Virus record (IMG/VR): IMGVR_UViG_3300025585_001077
Location: 1 to 41,390 of that record
Source: a virus
Strand: one strand, 5' to 3'
DNA length: 41,390 nucleotides
Every line of letters starts with the position of its first letter. The first letter of the stretch is position 1. Of this stretch, positions 1-5,666 are shown in pieces. The notes beneath the pieces were generated by a model that ran no database searches, had not been told where the DNA came from, and worked only from the letters and a program-made list of their open reading frames with translations. The position numbers and the translations under genes are program-made.

Positions 1-822
1 ATTGTAGGCGGGACGGGCTTCGATTTCAAGACGACGGTAGAGGACATTATCGGAGGCGAGTACGAGCATTACGACTACTCCATCCGGCCTGATTACGCGC
101 ACAGCCTTGGATTCACTCAGCGGGGATGCCGCCTAAAATGCGGGTTCTGCGTCGTCCCGAAGAAAGAGGGAGCGCCTAAGTCCGTCAACACGATAGCCGA
201 GATTTGGCGCGGGGAAGGCCACCCAAAGAACATCTGCCTGCTAGACAACGACTTCTTCGGCCAGCCCAGAGACCAGTGGCGGGCTAGGATCGCGGAGCTA
301 AACGACGGCGGGTTCAAGGTCTGTTTCAACCAGGGATTGAATGTTCGGCTACTGGACGAAGAAGCCTGCGAGGCATTGGCGACGGTACGCTACTACGATG
401 ATAAATTCGCCAGCCGCCGACTCTATACCGCATGGGACAATCTCAAGGACGAGGGAATATTCTTCCGTGGCGTCGAAATGCTAAACCGCGCCGGAATCCC
501 GTCCCGTCACTTGATGGTCTATATGCTGATCGGTTGGGACCCGTCCGAAACATGGGAGAGAATCTTCTACCGCTACGAGCGCATGGTGGCTGTCGGAATG
601 AAGCCTTACCCGATGGTATTTGGTGACAGAACGCGAGCCATCCCGACCGGGAACCATCCGACGCCGCCGACAAAGACTCTAGGAAACTTCGCAGGATGGG
701 TGATCGGACGCCTAGCGGAAACTTCCGAGAAGCGCGGTGGACGCCCTCTTGTCGAGTGGGCCGATTTCAGAAGTGGAAAGCGAAAGACAGCGCCCGAGTT
801 GGCGCAGGGGAAACTATTTTGA
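1..822 (+). CDS. Radical SAM protein, C-terminal part (gene begins at 41193 across the window junction)
   Basis: Open from base 1 to a TGA at 820-822. The iron-sulphur cluster motif GCRLKCGFC (CX3CX2C) lies at residues 42-50 counted from base 1, preceded by a GGTG glycine segment. Radical SAM enzymes use a [4Fe-4S] cluster and S-adenosylmethionine to make a 5'-deoxyadenosyl radical. The N-terminal 66 residues are at 41193-41390 and join in frame, giving a 339-residue protein of the kind with a B12-binding-like N-terminal region. Its substrate is not evident. The CX3CX2C spacing and N-terminal domain do not look like QueE. A DNA methyltransferase gene follows. Confidence 0.85.
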   Translation: MVGGTGFDFKTTVEDIIGGEYEHYDYSIRPDYAHSLGFTQRGCRLKCGFCVVPKKEGAPKSVNTIAEIWRGEGHPKNICLLDNDFFGQPRDQWRARIAELNDGGFKVCFNQGLNVRLLDEEACEALATVRYYDDKFASRRLYTAWDNLKDEGIFFRGVEMLNRAGIPSRHLMVYMLIGWDPSETWERIFYRYERMVAVGMKPYPMVFGDRTRAIPTGNHPTPPTKTLGNFAGWVIGRLAETSEKRGGRPLVEWADFRSGKRKTAPELAQGKLF

Positions 823-877
823 ACACATCCTTTCTTGACTCTCACCCCTCCCCCACCAAGCCGGCGGGGGGAGTGTG

Positions 878-1507
878 ATGGAACTCAACCGCATCTACCA
901 GGGAGATTGTGTTGAGTTCATGAGATCGCTTCCTGACAAATCAGTGGACCTTACGCTAACAGATTTTCCGTATGGGATCGGGGAGTCATACGCCTCCTTT
1001 GATGACTCCAGGGCAAATCTAAAGGCTCTGATTGATCGGGCGATGCCGGAAATACTGAGAATCTCAAAGCGGGCCCTTGTGGCGTGTGGGGTTGGGAATA
1101 TGTGGTTATACCCTGAACCAACCTGGGTTCTGAATTGGACGACCCCCGCTGGCTCTGGATGCTCTCCGTGGGGGTTCTGCTGCTGGCAGCCAATCCTGGC
1201 TTACGGGAAGGACCCATACCTGTCCAATGGAGAGGGGCGGCGTCCAGACTCCTTCGTCCATACTGAGAGTTCTGAGAAAAACGATCACCCGTGCCCGAAG
1301 CCTCTCCAAATCTGGAAGAAGTTTCTACTTCGCGGCAGCAACATGGAGCCTGACATTATTTTTGACCCGTTCAGGGGGTCTGGGACGACAGCTATAGCCA
1401 GCGAGGAGCATAAGCGCAGATGGTTTGGGTGCGAACTTGAGCCGAAATATGTTGAGCTTGCGAACAGGCGAATCAACGCCTATAGAGCGCAGGGGCAGCT
1501 TTTTTGA
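878..1507 (+). CDS. DNA N4/N6 (adenine or cytosine) methyltransferase, beta-type
   Basis: The 209-residue protein has the beta-class order: catalytic motif IV near the N-terminus (TDFPYG, residues 28-33) and the SAM-binding motif DPFRGSGTT at residues 163-171, followed by an acidic E-x-x-x-Y element. It should transfer methyl groups to exocyclic amino groups of DNA bases, perhaps as protection from host restriction. Motif IV is normally D/N/S-P-P-Y/F; here the first Pro is Phe, which is unusual. ATG 878 follows a GGGGGGAG ribosome-binding site; a GTG at 875 is the alternative. The gene ends in a TTGA overlap with the next one. Confidence 0.88.
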   Translation: MELNRIYQGDCVEFMRSLPDKSVDLTLTDFPYGIGESYASFDDSRANLKALIDRAMPEILRISKRALVACGVGNMWLYPEPTWVLNWTTPAGSGCSPWGFCCWQPILAYGKDPYLSNGEGRRPDSFVHTESSEKNDHPCPKPLQIWKKFLLRGSNMEPDIIFDPFRGSGTTAIASEEHKRRWFGCELEPKYVELANRRINAYRAQGQLF

Positions 1508-1692
1508 CCGCCGATAAATTCGCTGAGTGCGCCAACTGCGGCCACTTCCCATCACGCCATGATGGTGAGCGCGGCGTCCCTTGTGACGCCTGGCACCCGA
1601 ATGGGCCATGCCCTTGTCCTGGGTGGAAGGACCATAAGAAAGTGGTAGCTGCTGTCCCTTGGGGATCGTCTAGGAAGGACCTACAGGGATGA
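1504..1692 (+). CDS. Small Cys/His-rich protein, putative zinc binder
   Basis: This 62-residue protein starts at a TTG that overlaps the methyltransferase stop (TTGA). It carries CANCGH at residues 9-14, then H, C and H residues and a C-P-C-P-G-W segment, a pattern common in small phage proteins that may bind zinc. Function is unknown. The overlap suggests translational coupling to the methyltransferase. It ends just before the convergent minus-strand gene at 1698. Confidence 0.6.
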   Translation: MTADKFAECANCGHFPSRHDGERGVPCDAWHPNGPCPCPGWKDHKKVVAAVPWGSSRKDLQG

Positions 1693-1697
1693 CCCCC

Positions 1698-1904
1698 TCA
1701 CCCCCTGCGGGACTTGGGAGGGGATTTCCGTTTACGGGCAGGCCGTTGCCGTGGGTCAATGGCGTCTTTGGCGTAGTGCTTGCGGTAGAACTCGCGGGAT
1801 CCGTAGCGGTTGGCGCAAACCCGGACGCCGTCAACGGGCGGGCAGAAACGCTGATACCAACGCTTCTCATTGAAAGGCTTCCCGCAGGTCAGGCAATGCT
1901 TCAC
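1698..1904 (-). CDS. Small zinc-finger-like protein transcribed leftward
   Basis: This 68-residue basic protein begins MKHCLTCGKPF, has a second FCPP..VC cluster and ends in a Lys/Arg-rich tail, so a treble-clef or zinc-ribbon nucleic-acid binder is plausible. It starts at GTG (1902-1904). A near-consensus promoter (TTGACG, 17-bp spacer, TATAGT) lies immediately upstream, with only 6 bp between the -10 box and the GTG, so its mRNA is probably leaderless. It is one of only four minus-strand genes supported here. The opposite strand is also open, but its translation is low-complexity and lacks an initiation signal. Confidence 0.72.
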   Translation of the reverse strand: MKHCLTCGKPFNEKRWYQRFCPPVDGVRVCANRYGSREFYRKHYAKDAIDPRQRPARKRKSPPKSRRG

Positions 1905-1910
1905 CTAGAT

Positions 1911-1939
1911 ACTATAACCCAGGAATCCGCTTGCGTCAA
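1911..1939 (-). promoter_or_regulatory. Sigma-70-type promoter for the minus-strand gene
   Basis: Read on the minus strand: -35 TTGACG (1939-1934), 17-bp spacer, -10 TATAGT (1916-1911). The GTG start codon is 6 bp below the -10 box, where transcription would begin. Confidence 0.8.
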
Positions 1940-1954
1940 TGATGTCATTAGGCC

Positions 1955-1983
1955 TTGACGCTGGAATGGCATACTGATATAAT
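1955..1983 (+). promoter_or_regulatory. Sigma-70-type promoter for the rightward early operon
   Basis: -35 TTGACG (1955-1960), 17-bp spacer, consensus -10 TATAAT (1978-1983). The ATG at 1990 starts 6 bp after the -10 box, at the expected +1. No ribosome-binding site fits in between, so a leaderless transcript is expected. It probably drives the gene array from 1990 onward. Confidence 0.88.
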
Positions 1984-1989
1984 TAGGCC

Positions 1990-2340
1990 ATGAACGAAAC
2001 GAAAGAGAATCGCAAGGTCCACACGCTCTCCGAGAACGGGGAGCAGTTCTATTCCATCGTTGACCACAACGGAAATTTCGTAGCCAAGACCTACTCCATG
2101 CCCGAGGCGGTTAGAATCGCGGCGATTCCTGAAACCATCCAGGCCGTGAGCGATTTGCGCCATGTGCTAAACGAGAACCTGGAAAGCGCCTCCGCTAATC
2201 TCTACGCCTTCGGAGTGGTGAGGAAGGCTTTGAATGATCGCGTTCCTGGCCCGGACTGGGACAACATCATCCAGGCGATTCAGGACGAATACAACCGCGC
2301 ACAGGAAGTTCTGGCGCTAACCAAGGCGCAGGGAGCCTAG
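1990..2340 (+). CDS. Phage early protein of unknown function
   Basis: 116 residues, acidic and mostly helical, not recognised. It is the first gene of the rightward small-gene array, with its ATG at the predicted transcription start of the TTGACG/TATAAT promoter. Being first and leaderless, it may be among the earliest products. The next gene follows after 4 bp. Confidence 0.72.
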   Translation: MNETKENRKVHTLSENGEQFYSIVDHNGNFVAKTYSMPEAVRIAAIPETIQAVSDLRHVLNENLESASANLYAFGVVRKALNDRVPGPDWDNIIQAIQDEYNRAQEVLALTKAQGA

Positions 2341-2344
2341 CGCC

Positions 2345-2809
2345 ATGAGAGAGAGTGACTTGCCGCCTGGATGTTCGGTGTCGGACATTCCGGGCAACGG
2401 GCCGGACGACTTCGACGCCGAGGATTGCCCCTTTTGTGGGATGGATTGCCCGGATCACCACGACGACGGGAACGATATGCACTGGATTGAGTGCCGGGGA
2501 TGTGAGGCAATGGGTCCGGCGAAAGACACGCTGGATATAGCGTTGGCGGCGTGGAACCTCCGCGCCTCTCTATCCGCCGCCCTCTCCCGCGAGAAAGCGG
2601 CGAATGAGGCGTTGGTCAAGGCTGACGAAGCTATTGGAGCCTGGCTTCACCAGTACGCTGGAGAGTTCTGCGACGAGAAGCGAGTCAAAGAACACGCCGC
2701 GAGAATCAAAGCCGCTGGCGGGACACTGGCCTACATAAGCGATGTTCACGGCCAAGTTAGAGCCGCCCTGTCTCCCATCCAGCCGCCCACCCCGGAGGAA
2801 AAGAAATGA
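2345..2809 (+). CDS. Lar-like restriction-alleviation zinc protein with a C-terminal helical extension
   Basis: The N-terminal half carries CPFCG at about residues 28-32, CRGC at about 51-54 and a later AWN. This matches the pattern of Lar/Rac restriction-alleviation family proteins (CPFCG, C-x-x-C, then WN near the end of the domain), which modulate host type I restriction. Residues beyond about 75 form an Ala/Glu-rich helical extension that Lar lacks. The stop overlaps the following ATG (ATGA). The zinc domain is clear; the role is inferred from family resemblance. Confidence 0.62.
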   Translation: MRESDLPPGCSVSDIPGNGPDDFDAEDCPFCGMDCPDHHDDGNDMHWIECRGCEAMGPAKDTLDIALAAWNLRASLSAALSREKAANEALVKADEAIGAWLHQYAGEFCDEKRVKEHAARIKAAGGTLAYISDVHGQVRAALSPIQPPTPEEKK

Positions 2810-2898
2810 GCGAAGCCACGATAGAAGCCATGCTCTCAATCGTCATCTGGGCAGGGTCAACGCTGTACATGGGGATGTGCATTTATGATTGGAGATAA
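2806..2898 (+). CDS. 30-residue single-helix membrane peptide
   Basis: The ATG overlaps the previous stop (ATGA) and has a GGAGGAA ribosome-binding site. The peptide has one hydrophobic stretch (roughly residues 8-25, rich in I, V, W, L, M) and a short charged tail. Tiny membrane peptides of this kind are common in early phage arrays; function unknown. Confidence 0.5.
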   Translation: MSEATIEAMLSIVIWAGSTLYMGMCIYDWR

Positions 2899-2901
2899 GC
2901 C

Positions 2902-3156
2902 ATGACCGACCTAGAATCCGAGAACGCGCAACTGCGGGAGAGGCTGGCCCAGCTACAGCATAAGTGGGATACACGCAAGCGCCATGCCGGGGAAGTTCAT
3001 GCTCTTTTCCATGAGGCGACAAAGGACAGCCAGTGGCAAATCGCCATGCACGGTCCCGATGAGGTTGACCCTCCTGCGCTCATGCGTCGGGTAATCGGTG
3101 CGTGGGAAGCATCAAAAGCCGCCCTCGCCGCCCTAGACCGTGAGGCCAAGCCGTGA
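2902..3156 (+). CDS. Small coiled-coil protein of unknown function
   Basis: 84 residues. The first 25 follow a Leu/Glu/Gln heptad pattern (LESENAQLRERLAQL), predicting a coiled coil and probably oligomerisation. The rest is helical with several His and Trp residues. The stop lies at the Shine-Dalgarno region of the next gene. Not recognised. Confidence 0.62.
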   Translation: MTDLESENAQLRERLAQLQHKWDTRKRHAGEVHALFHEATKDSQWQIAMHGPDEVDPPALMRRVIGAWEASKAALAALDREAKP

Positions 3157-3164
3157 AGGAGAAC

Positions 3165-3410
3165 ATGGAAAAGAAAGACGAGTTTGAAGATGATGCCGTA
3201 AAGATTTGGAAGCGCATCCACGAAGAACGCGCCATGACTTCCGATGTGGCCATGATTAAAGCCGCCCTGCGCCAAGCCCATGCGCGGGGACAGAAAGAAA
3301 CTTTTGAATGGTGCGCCTCTGCTGTCCGGGCAAATACACGATACAAGGACGGCGGATACCTCGGACGCCTGTTCACTTTGAAAGCCGCCGCCATCACGGA
3401 GGGGAAGTAG
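3165..3410 (+). CDS. Small acidic phage protein of unknown function
   Basis: 81 residues from ATG 3165, which has AAGGAG 5 bp upstream; an in-frame GTG at 3153 overlapping the previous stop is an alternative. The start is highly charged (MEKKDEFEDD) and the remainder helical with one W-C pair. No family recognised. Stop TAG directly abuts the next ATG. Confidence 0.62.
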   Translation: MEKKDEFEDDAVKIWKRIHEERAMTSDVAMIKAALRQAHARGQKETFEWCASAVRANTRYKDGGYLGRLFTLKAAAITEGK

Positions 3411-3587
3411 ATGACTTACGGAATGCCTCTAAAGGTTGAGTTTGATGTGGCGAACACCAAGGACATAGAGATTCAAACGCTAGACCTTCTTTGTCAGGTC
3501 ATGCGGCGATTCTCGCACGATAGGCCGATGCACCCTGACGATGAAAAGCGCGTGGCCGCTTGGTTCGCTTCAAGGTACTCCCGATGA
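3411..3587 (+). CDS. Small phage protein of unknown function
   Basis: 58 residues beginning MTYGMPLKVEFDV. ATG 3411 directly follows the previous stop and has GGAGGGGAAG upstream. The stop overlaps the next ATG (ATGA). No motif recognised; supported by spacing and ribosome-binding site. Confidence 0.5.
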   Translation: MTYGMPLKVEFDVANTKDIEIQTLDLLCQVMRRFSHDRPMHPDDEKRVAAWFASRYSR

Positions 3588-3742
3588 CCCCGCCCAGAAC
3601 TGCGCGGGAGGTGATCGCGAATACCACCGAGTCTGACACTTGGGACAGGACATGGCTTCTTGGAGATTTCATGGCGGGCAGAGTGCTTGCCGCGCTCAAA
3701 GCGGCCGGCTACGAGGTCAGGAGGAAGAATGGAATACGATAA
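3584..3742 (+). CDS. Small phage protein of unknown function
   Basis: 52 residues beginning MTPPRTAREVIA, with a basic end. Its ATG overlaps the stop of the previous gene (ATGA) and its own 3' end overlaps the start of the next by 14 bp. Family not recognised. Confidence 0.5.
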   Translation: MTPPRTAREVIANTTESDTWDRTWLLGDFMAGRVLAALKAAGYEVRRKNGIR

Positions 3743-3917
3743 GATCGGGTCTAGAATCATCCTGGGCCAATGGATTAGAGAGTGCCGGGAACTGGCGGTA
3801 GGTCGGGCCTGTAACGGCACTTACATAAACGATGGCGATGTGATTGGACTGCTAACCGGGATTCTGAACCGTAAAGCTCATGAAGAAGTGGATACGCAGT
3901 ACAGGAGCCAGAAATGA
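3729..3917 (+). CDS. Small phage protein of unknown function
   Basis: 62 residues from ATG 3729, which has AGGAGGAAG just upstream. Mixed alpha/beta composition with an Asn/Asp-rich centre. It starts within the end of the preceding gene and its stop overlaps the next ATG (ATGA). Confidence 0.52.
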   Translation: MEYDKIGSRIILGQWIRECRELAVGRACNGTYINDGDVIGLLTGILNRKAHEEVDTQYRSQK

Positions 3918-3955
3918 AGAAGCCCAAGCGCGTGGTGTTGGGGGTGGGGGAGTGA
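3914..3955 (+). CDS. 13-codon mini-ORF (MKKPKRVVLGVGE), relic or leader peptide
   Basis: The ORF begins in an ATGA overlap with the upstream gene and ends in a GTGA overlap with the downstream one, so it sits as a link in the coupled chain. The sequence resembles the first strand of a longer protein cut off by TGA. It may be a decayed gene or simply a relay for ribosomes. Confidence 0.3.
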   Translation: MKKPKRVVLGVGE

Positions 3956-4152
3956 ATATCCCTGACCGCTACTGTTCAAGGCACGGAGTTAAGATGACGC
4001 CAGGAGAGCCGCGAATCACATACGACAAAAAAAGCGGCAAGCCCGACTTGATCTGGGTTACATACGAATGCCCGCACTTCTGGAGCCACTTCTTTGACAG
4101 TCCAATATTCGACGACAAGCGCGAACTGTTTTTCCCATCGGAGTGCGCGTGA
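3952..4152 (+). CDS. Small protein of unknown function with Cys/His pairs
   Basis: 66 residues from GTG 3952, preceded by a GGGGGTGGGGGA purine run. It has C-x-x-H near the N-terminus and Y-E-C-P-H-F near residue 40, which could bind a metal. Coupled to the cupin gene by an overlap at 4149-4152. Function not known. Confidence 0.52.
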   Translation: MNIPDRYCSRHGVKMTPGEPRITYDKKSGKPDLIWVTYECPHFWSHFFDSPIFDDKRELFFPSECA

Positions 4153-4520
4153 AGGACCTACGCAAGCGCAGGCAGCAGCGCAGGCTGGAGTTGGGGAAGC
4201 ACAATTCCCCCTGGGGCTGGCAAATCCTGTGGGCCAAAACTCCCCACTACGCCGGGAAGATCCTCCACATTACCAGAGGACGCAAACTCTCCCTCCAGTA
4301 CCACATGAAAAAGTGGGAAACAATCCTTGTATTACAGGGCAAATTGACGCTATGGCTAAAGGGGTACAAGCAGTCGTTGAGAGAGGGGGACTCTTACGAC
4401 ATCCCGCCTGGGACGATACACCGATTTGAGGCGAAGCATGGGGATGTGGACTTGGTAGAGGTCAGCACGAACCATCTTGACGATGTGATACGGCTCCAAG
4501 ACGATTTCGGGAGGGTCTAG
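4149..4520 (+). CDS. Cupin-domain protein resembling the phosphomannose isomerase / GDP-mannose pyrophosphorylase cupin
   Basis: 123 residues forming one cupin. Visible hallmarks are KLSLQYH (residues 46-52), E58, PPGTIHR (87-92 region, metal His 91) and a DDVIRLQDDFGR tail. Type II phosphomannose isomerase/mannose-1-phosphate guanylyltransferase C-terminal domains end in the same way. That family acts on mannose phosphates. The phage also encodes a GDP-mannose dehydratase (30950), so a link to sugar supply is plausible but inferred. The start is GTG 4149 or the in-frame GTG 4143; both overlap the previous gene. Confidence 0.8.
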   Translation: MKDLRKRRQQRRLELGKHNSPWGWQILWAKTPHYAGKILHITRGRKLSLQYHMKKWETILVLQGKLTLWLKGYKQSLREGDSYDIPPGTIHRFEAKHGDVDLVEVSTNHLDDVIRLQDDFGRV

Positions 4521-4624
4521 TGCTTATCGCTATCGCCATCCTCATAGGTCATCTCATTGGGGCCGTTCTGGGGTTCAAGGCCGCCCAGGCTGTAATCGAA
4601 TGGCAAGACAGTCGCGAGAAATAA
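4520..4624 (+). CDS. 34-residue single-span membrane peptide, possibly truncated by an in-frame TAA
   Basis: GTG 4520 overlaps the cupin stop (TAGTG). Residues 1-18 are strongly hydrophobic (I, A, L, G), followed by a polar tail ending DSREK. The frame stays open after the TAA at 4622-4624 for 14 more protein-like codons (KRRQAWLDYLKTEK) to TAG 4667-4669, which may be an original C-terminus. Confidence 0.45.
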   Translation: MLIAIAILIGHLIGAVLGFKAAQAVIEWQDSREK

Positions 4625-4675
4625 AAGCGCCGCCAAGCGTGGCTGGACTATCTCAAGACCGAGAAATAGCCGGGC

Positions 4676-4915
4676 ATGAGCACTACGGCAAGAAGGCAAC
4701 CTGCATCATCTGTACGAACTAGAGAGGCAAAGGAGGGGAATCTGACTGACGCACTTCGCAAGGAAATCGCTGAGAGGTTCGCGCACTTGCTATTCAAAAA
4801 TCGGCCCAAGATGACCAAGAAGAAAGCCTACGCCGTCATCTTCGCGGAATACGACGGGTGCAGCTCAAAGAGCGTCCGTCGGTACTGCGCCCAATTCGGC
4901 ATTGAGATAATGTAG
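4676..4915 (+). CDS. Small putative helix-turn-helix protein
   Basis: 79 residues, basic. The C-terminal half (KKKAYAVIF, then CSSKSVRRYCAQFG) has the spacing and residue types of a helix-turn-helix recognition unit, so DNA binding is plausible. It lies directly before the phased TGTCC repeats at 4917 and the terminase genes. A regulator of that site or a terminase-small-subunit-like role are both possible; neither is proven. Confidence 0.55.
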   Translation: MSTTARRQPASSVRTREAKEGNLTDALRKEIAERFAHLLFKNRPKMTKKKAYAVIFAEYDGCSSKSVRRYCAQFGIEIM

Positions 4916-4916
4916 C

Positions 4917-4967
4917 TGTCCATTATTGTCCGTTTTTGTCCCTGTTAGAAAACAAGTCACCCTGTTA
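4917..4967. repeat. Helically phased short direct repeats (TGTCC x3, CCTGTTA x2)
   Basis: TGTCC occurs at 4917, 4927 and 4937, exactly 10 bp apart. CCTGTTA follows at 4941 and 4961, 20 bp apart. All copies therefore lie on one face of the helix, as in operators, iterons or terminase-recognition sites. They lie between the small HTH-like gene and the terminase genes. Confidence 0.6.
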
Positions 4968-4986
4968 AACTAACTGCGGGGAAGGT

Positions 4987-5028
4987 AGAGAGGGGCGGAC
5001 CCACTGTTTTATGGGTTCGCTTCTCTCT
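4987..5028 (+). other. Long RNA hairpin in the pre-terminase intergenic region
   Basis: Bases 4987-5003 pair with 5012-5028: 17 bp including a few G-T pairs, with an 8-base loop CTGTTTTA. No T-run follows directly. It may be a structured leader, a processing site or part of a packaging signal. Confidence 0.6.
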
Positions 5029-5071
5029 CTCATTTTCGGGGACTCGCCCCTCTCCCACCCCACGAGCCCCA

Positions 5072-5107
5072 CCCCGTCCAGCTCGCCCTGGGCGGGGTTT
5101 TCTTTTT
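5072..5107 (+). terminator. Rho-independent terminator before the terminase genes
   Basis: The 10-bp stem CCCCGTCCAG / CTGGGCGGGG (one T-G pair) has a 6-base loop CTCGCC and is followed by TTTTCTTTTT. It separates the early-type array from the packaging and structural genes. Confidence 0.85.
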
Positions 5108-5177
5108 CCCACCGTGGTCCTTTGAGCCAAGAATTCGGCATGGGAGCGGTGGCCCTTTGATTCGACTGAGCGGCTAC

Positions 5178-5318
5178 ATGGAAGGGCTGAAGCATTTCGC
5201 CCACCACATTAACGCCCAAGGCAAGAACCGCAAAGAGTTGATCCGGGATATCTCCCAGAAGATTCTGGCGGTTAGAGACATGAAACCATTTGAGCCTATT
5301 AGGAATCGGAAGGCTTGA
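5178..5318 (+). CDS. Small basic protein preceding the terminase, unknown function
   Basis: 46 residues from ATG 5178, or 53 from an in-frame TTG at 5157. Helical and basic, with KNRKELIRDISQKI in the middle. It lies just before the small-terminase-like gene, after the terminator. It may be part of the packaging machinery, but no family is recognised. Confidence 0.45.
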   Translation: MEGLKHFAHHINAQGKNRKELIRDISQKILAVRDMKPFEPIRNRKA

Positions 5319-5324
5319 GAGCAA

Positions 5325-5666
5325 ATGTTCAAACCTGGGCAGAGCGGAAATCCTGGTGGTAGACGCAAGAAATCCGACGAGCAAATCAAGTTTGAGAGAC
5401 GGTGCCGAGAGTACATGGACACTTTCGGCTTCGACAAGATTAGAAATTGGGCCAACAGCAACGACGCCAAGAAATCCCAATGGGCTCTAGATCGGATGCT
5501 TGAGTATGGATTCCTTAAACCCGCCCAGTCCCTTGAAGTTACCACCCACGATGAAGCTGGCGCATCTCCTGAGGAGCTTGCAAGCCAATTGGCCGCAGCT
5601 ATCGGAGACTCAGCGTTTGGAAGCAGCCAGAATCCTAGCCCAGATCAAGTGGAGCCGGGAAAATGA
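5325..5666 (+). CDS. Putative terminase small subunit (DUF5681-like N-terminus)
   Basis: 113 residues opening FKPGQSGNPGGRRK, a signature of phage DUF5681-like proteins found next to large terminases, followed by a helical middle and an acidic, disordered tail. By position it would recognise the packaging start and recruit TerL. Its 3' half overlaps the large-subunit ORF, in another frame. Confidence 0.65.
   Translation: MFKPGQSGNPGGRRKKSDEQIKFERRCREYMDTFGFDKIRNWANSNDAKKSQWALDRMLEYGFLKPAQSLEVTTHDEAGASPEELASQLAAAIGDSAFGSSQNPSPDQVEPGK

Noticed and set aside
1689-1958. Open frame on the plus strand over the minus-strand zinc gene
   Set aside because: Translation is Pro/Gly-rich low complexity without a start signal, whereas the minus-strand frame has Cys clusters and a matching promoter.
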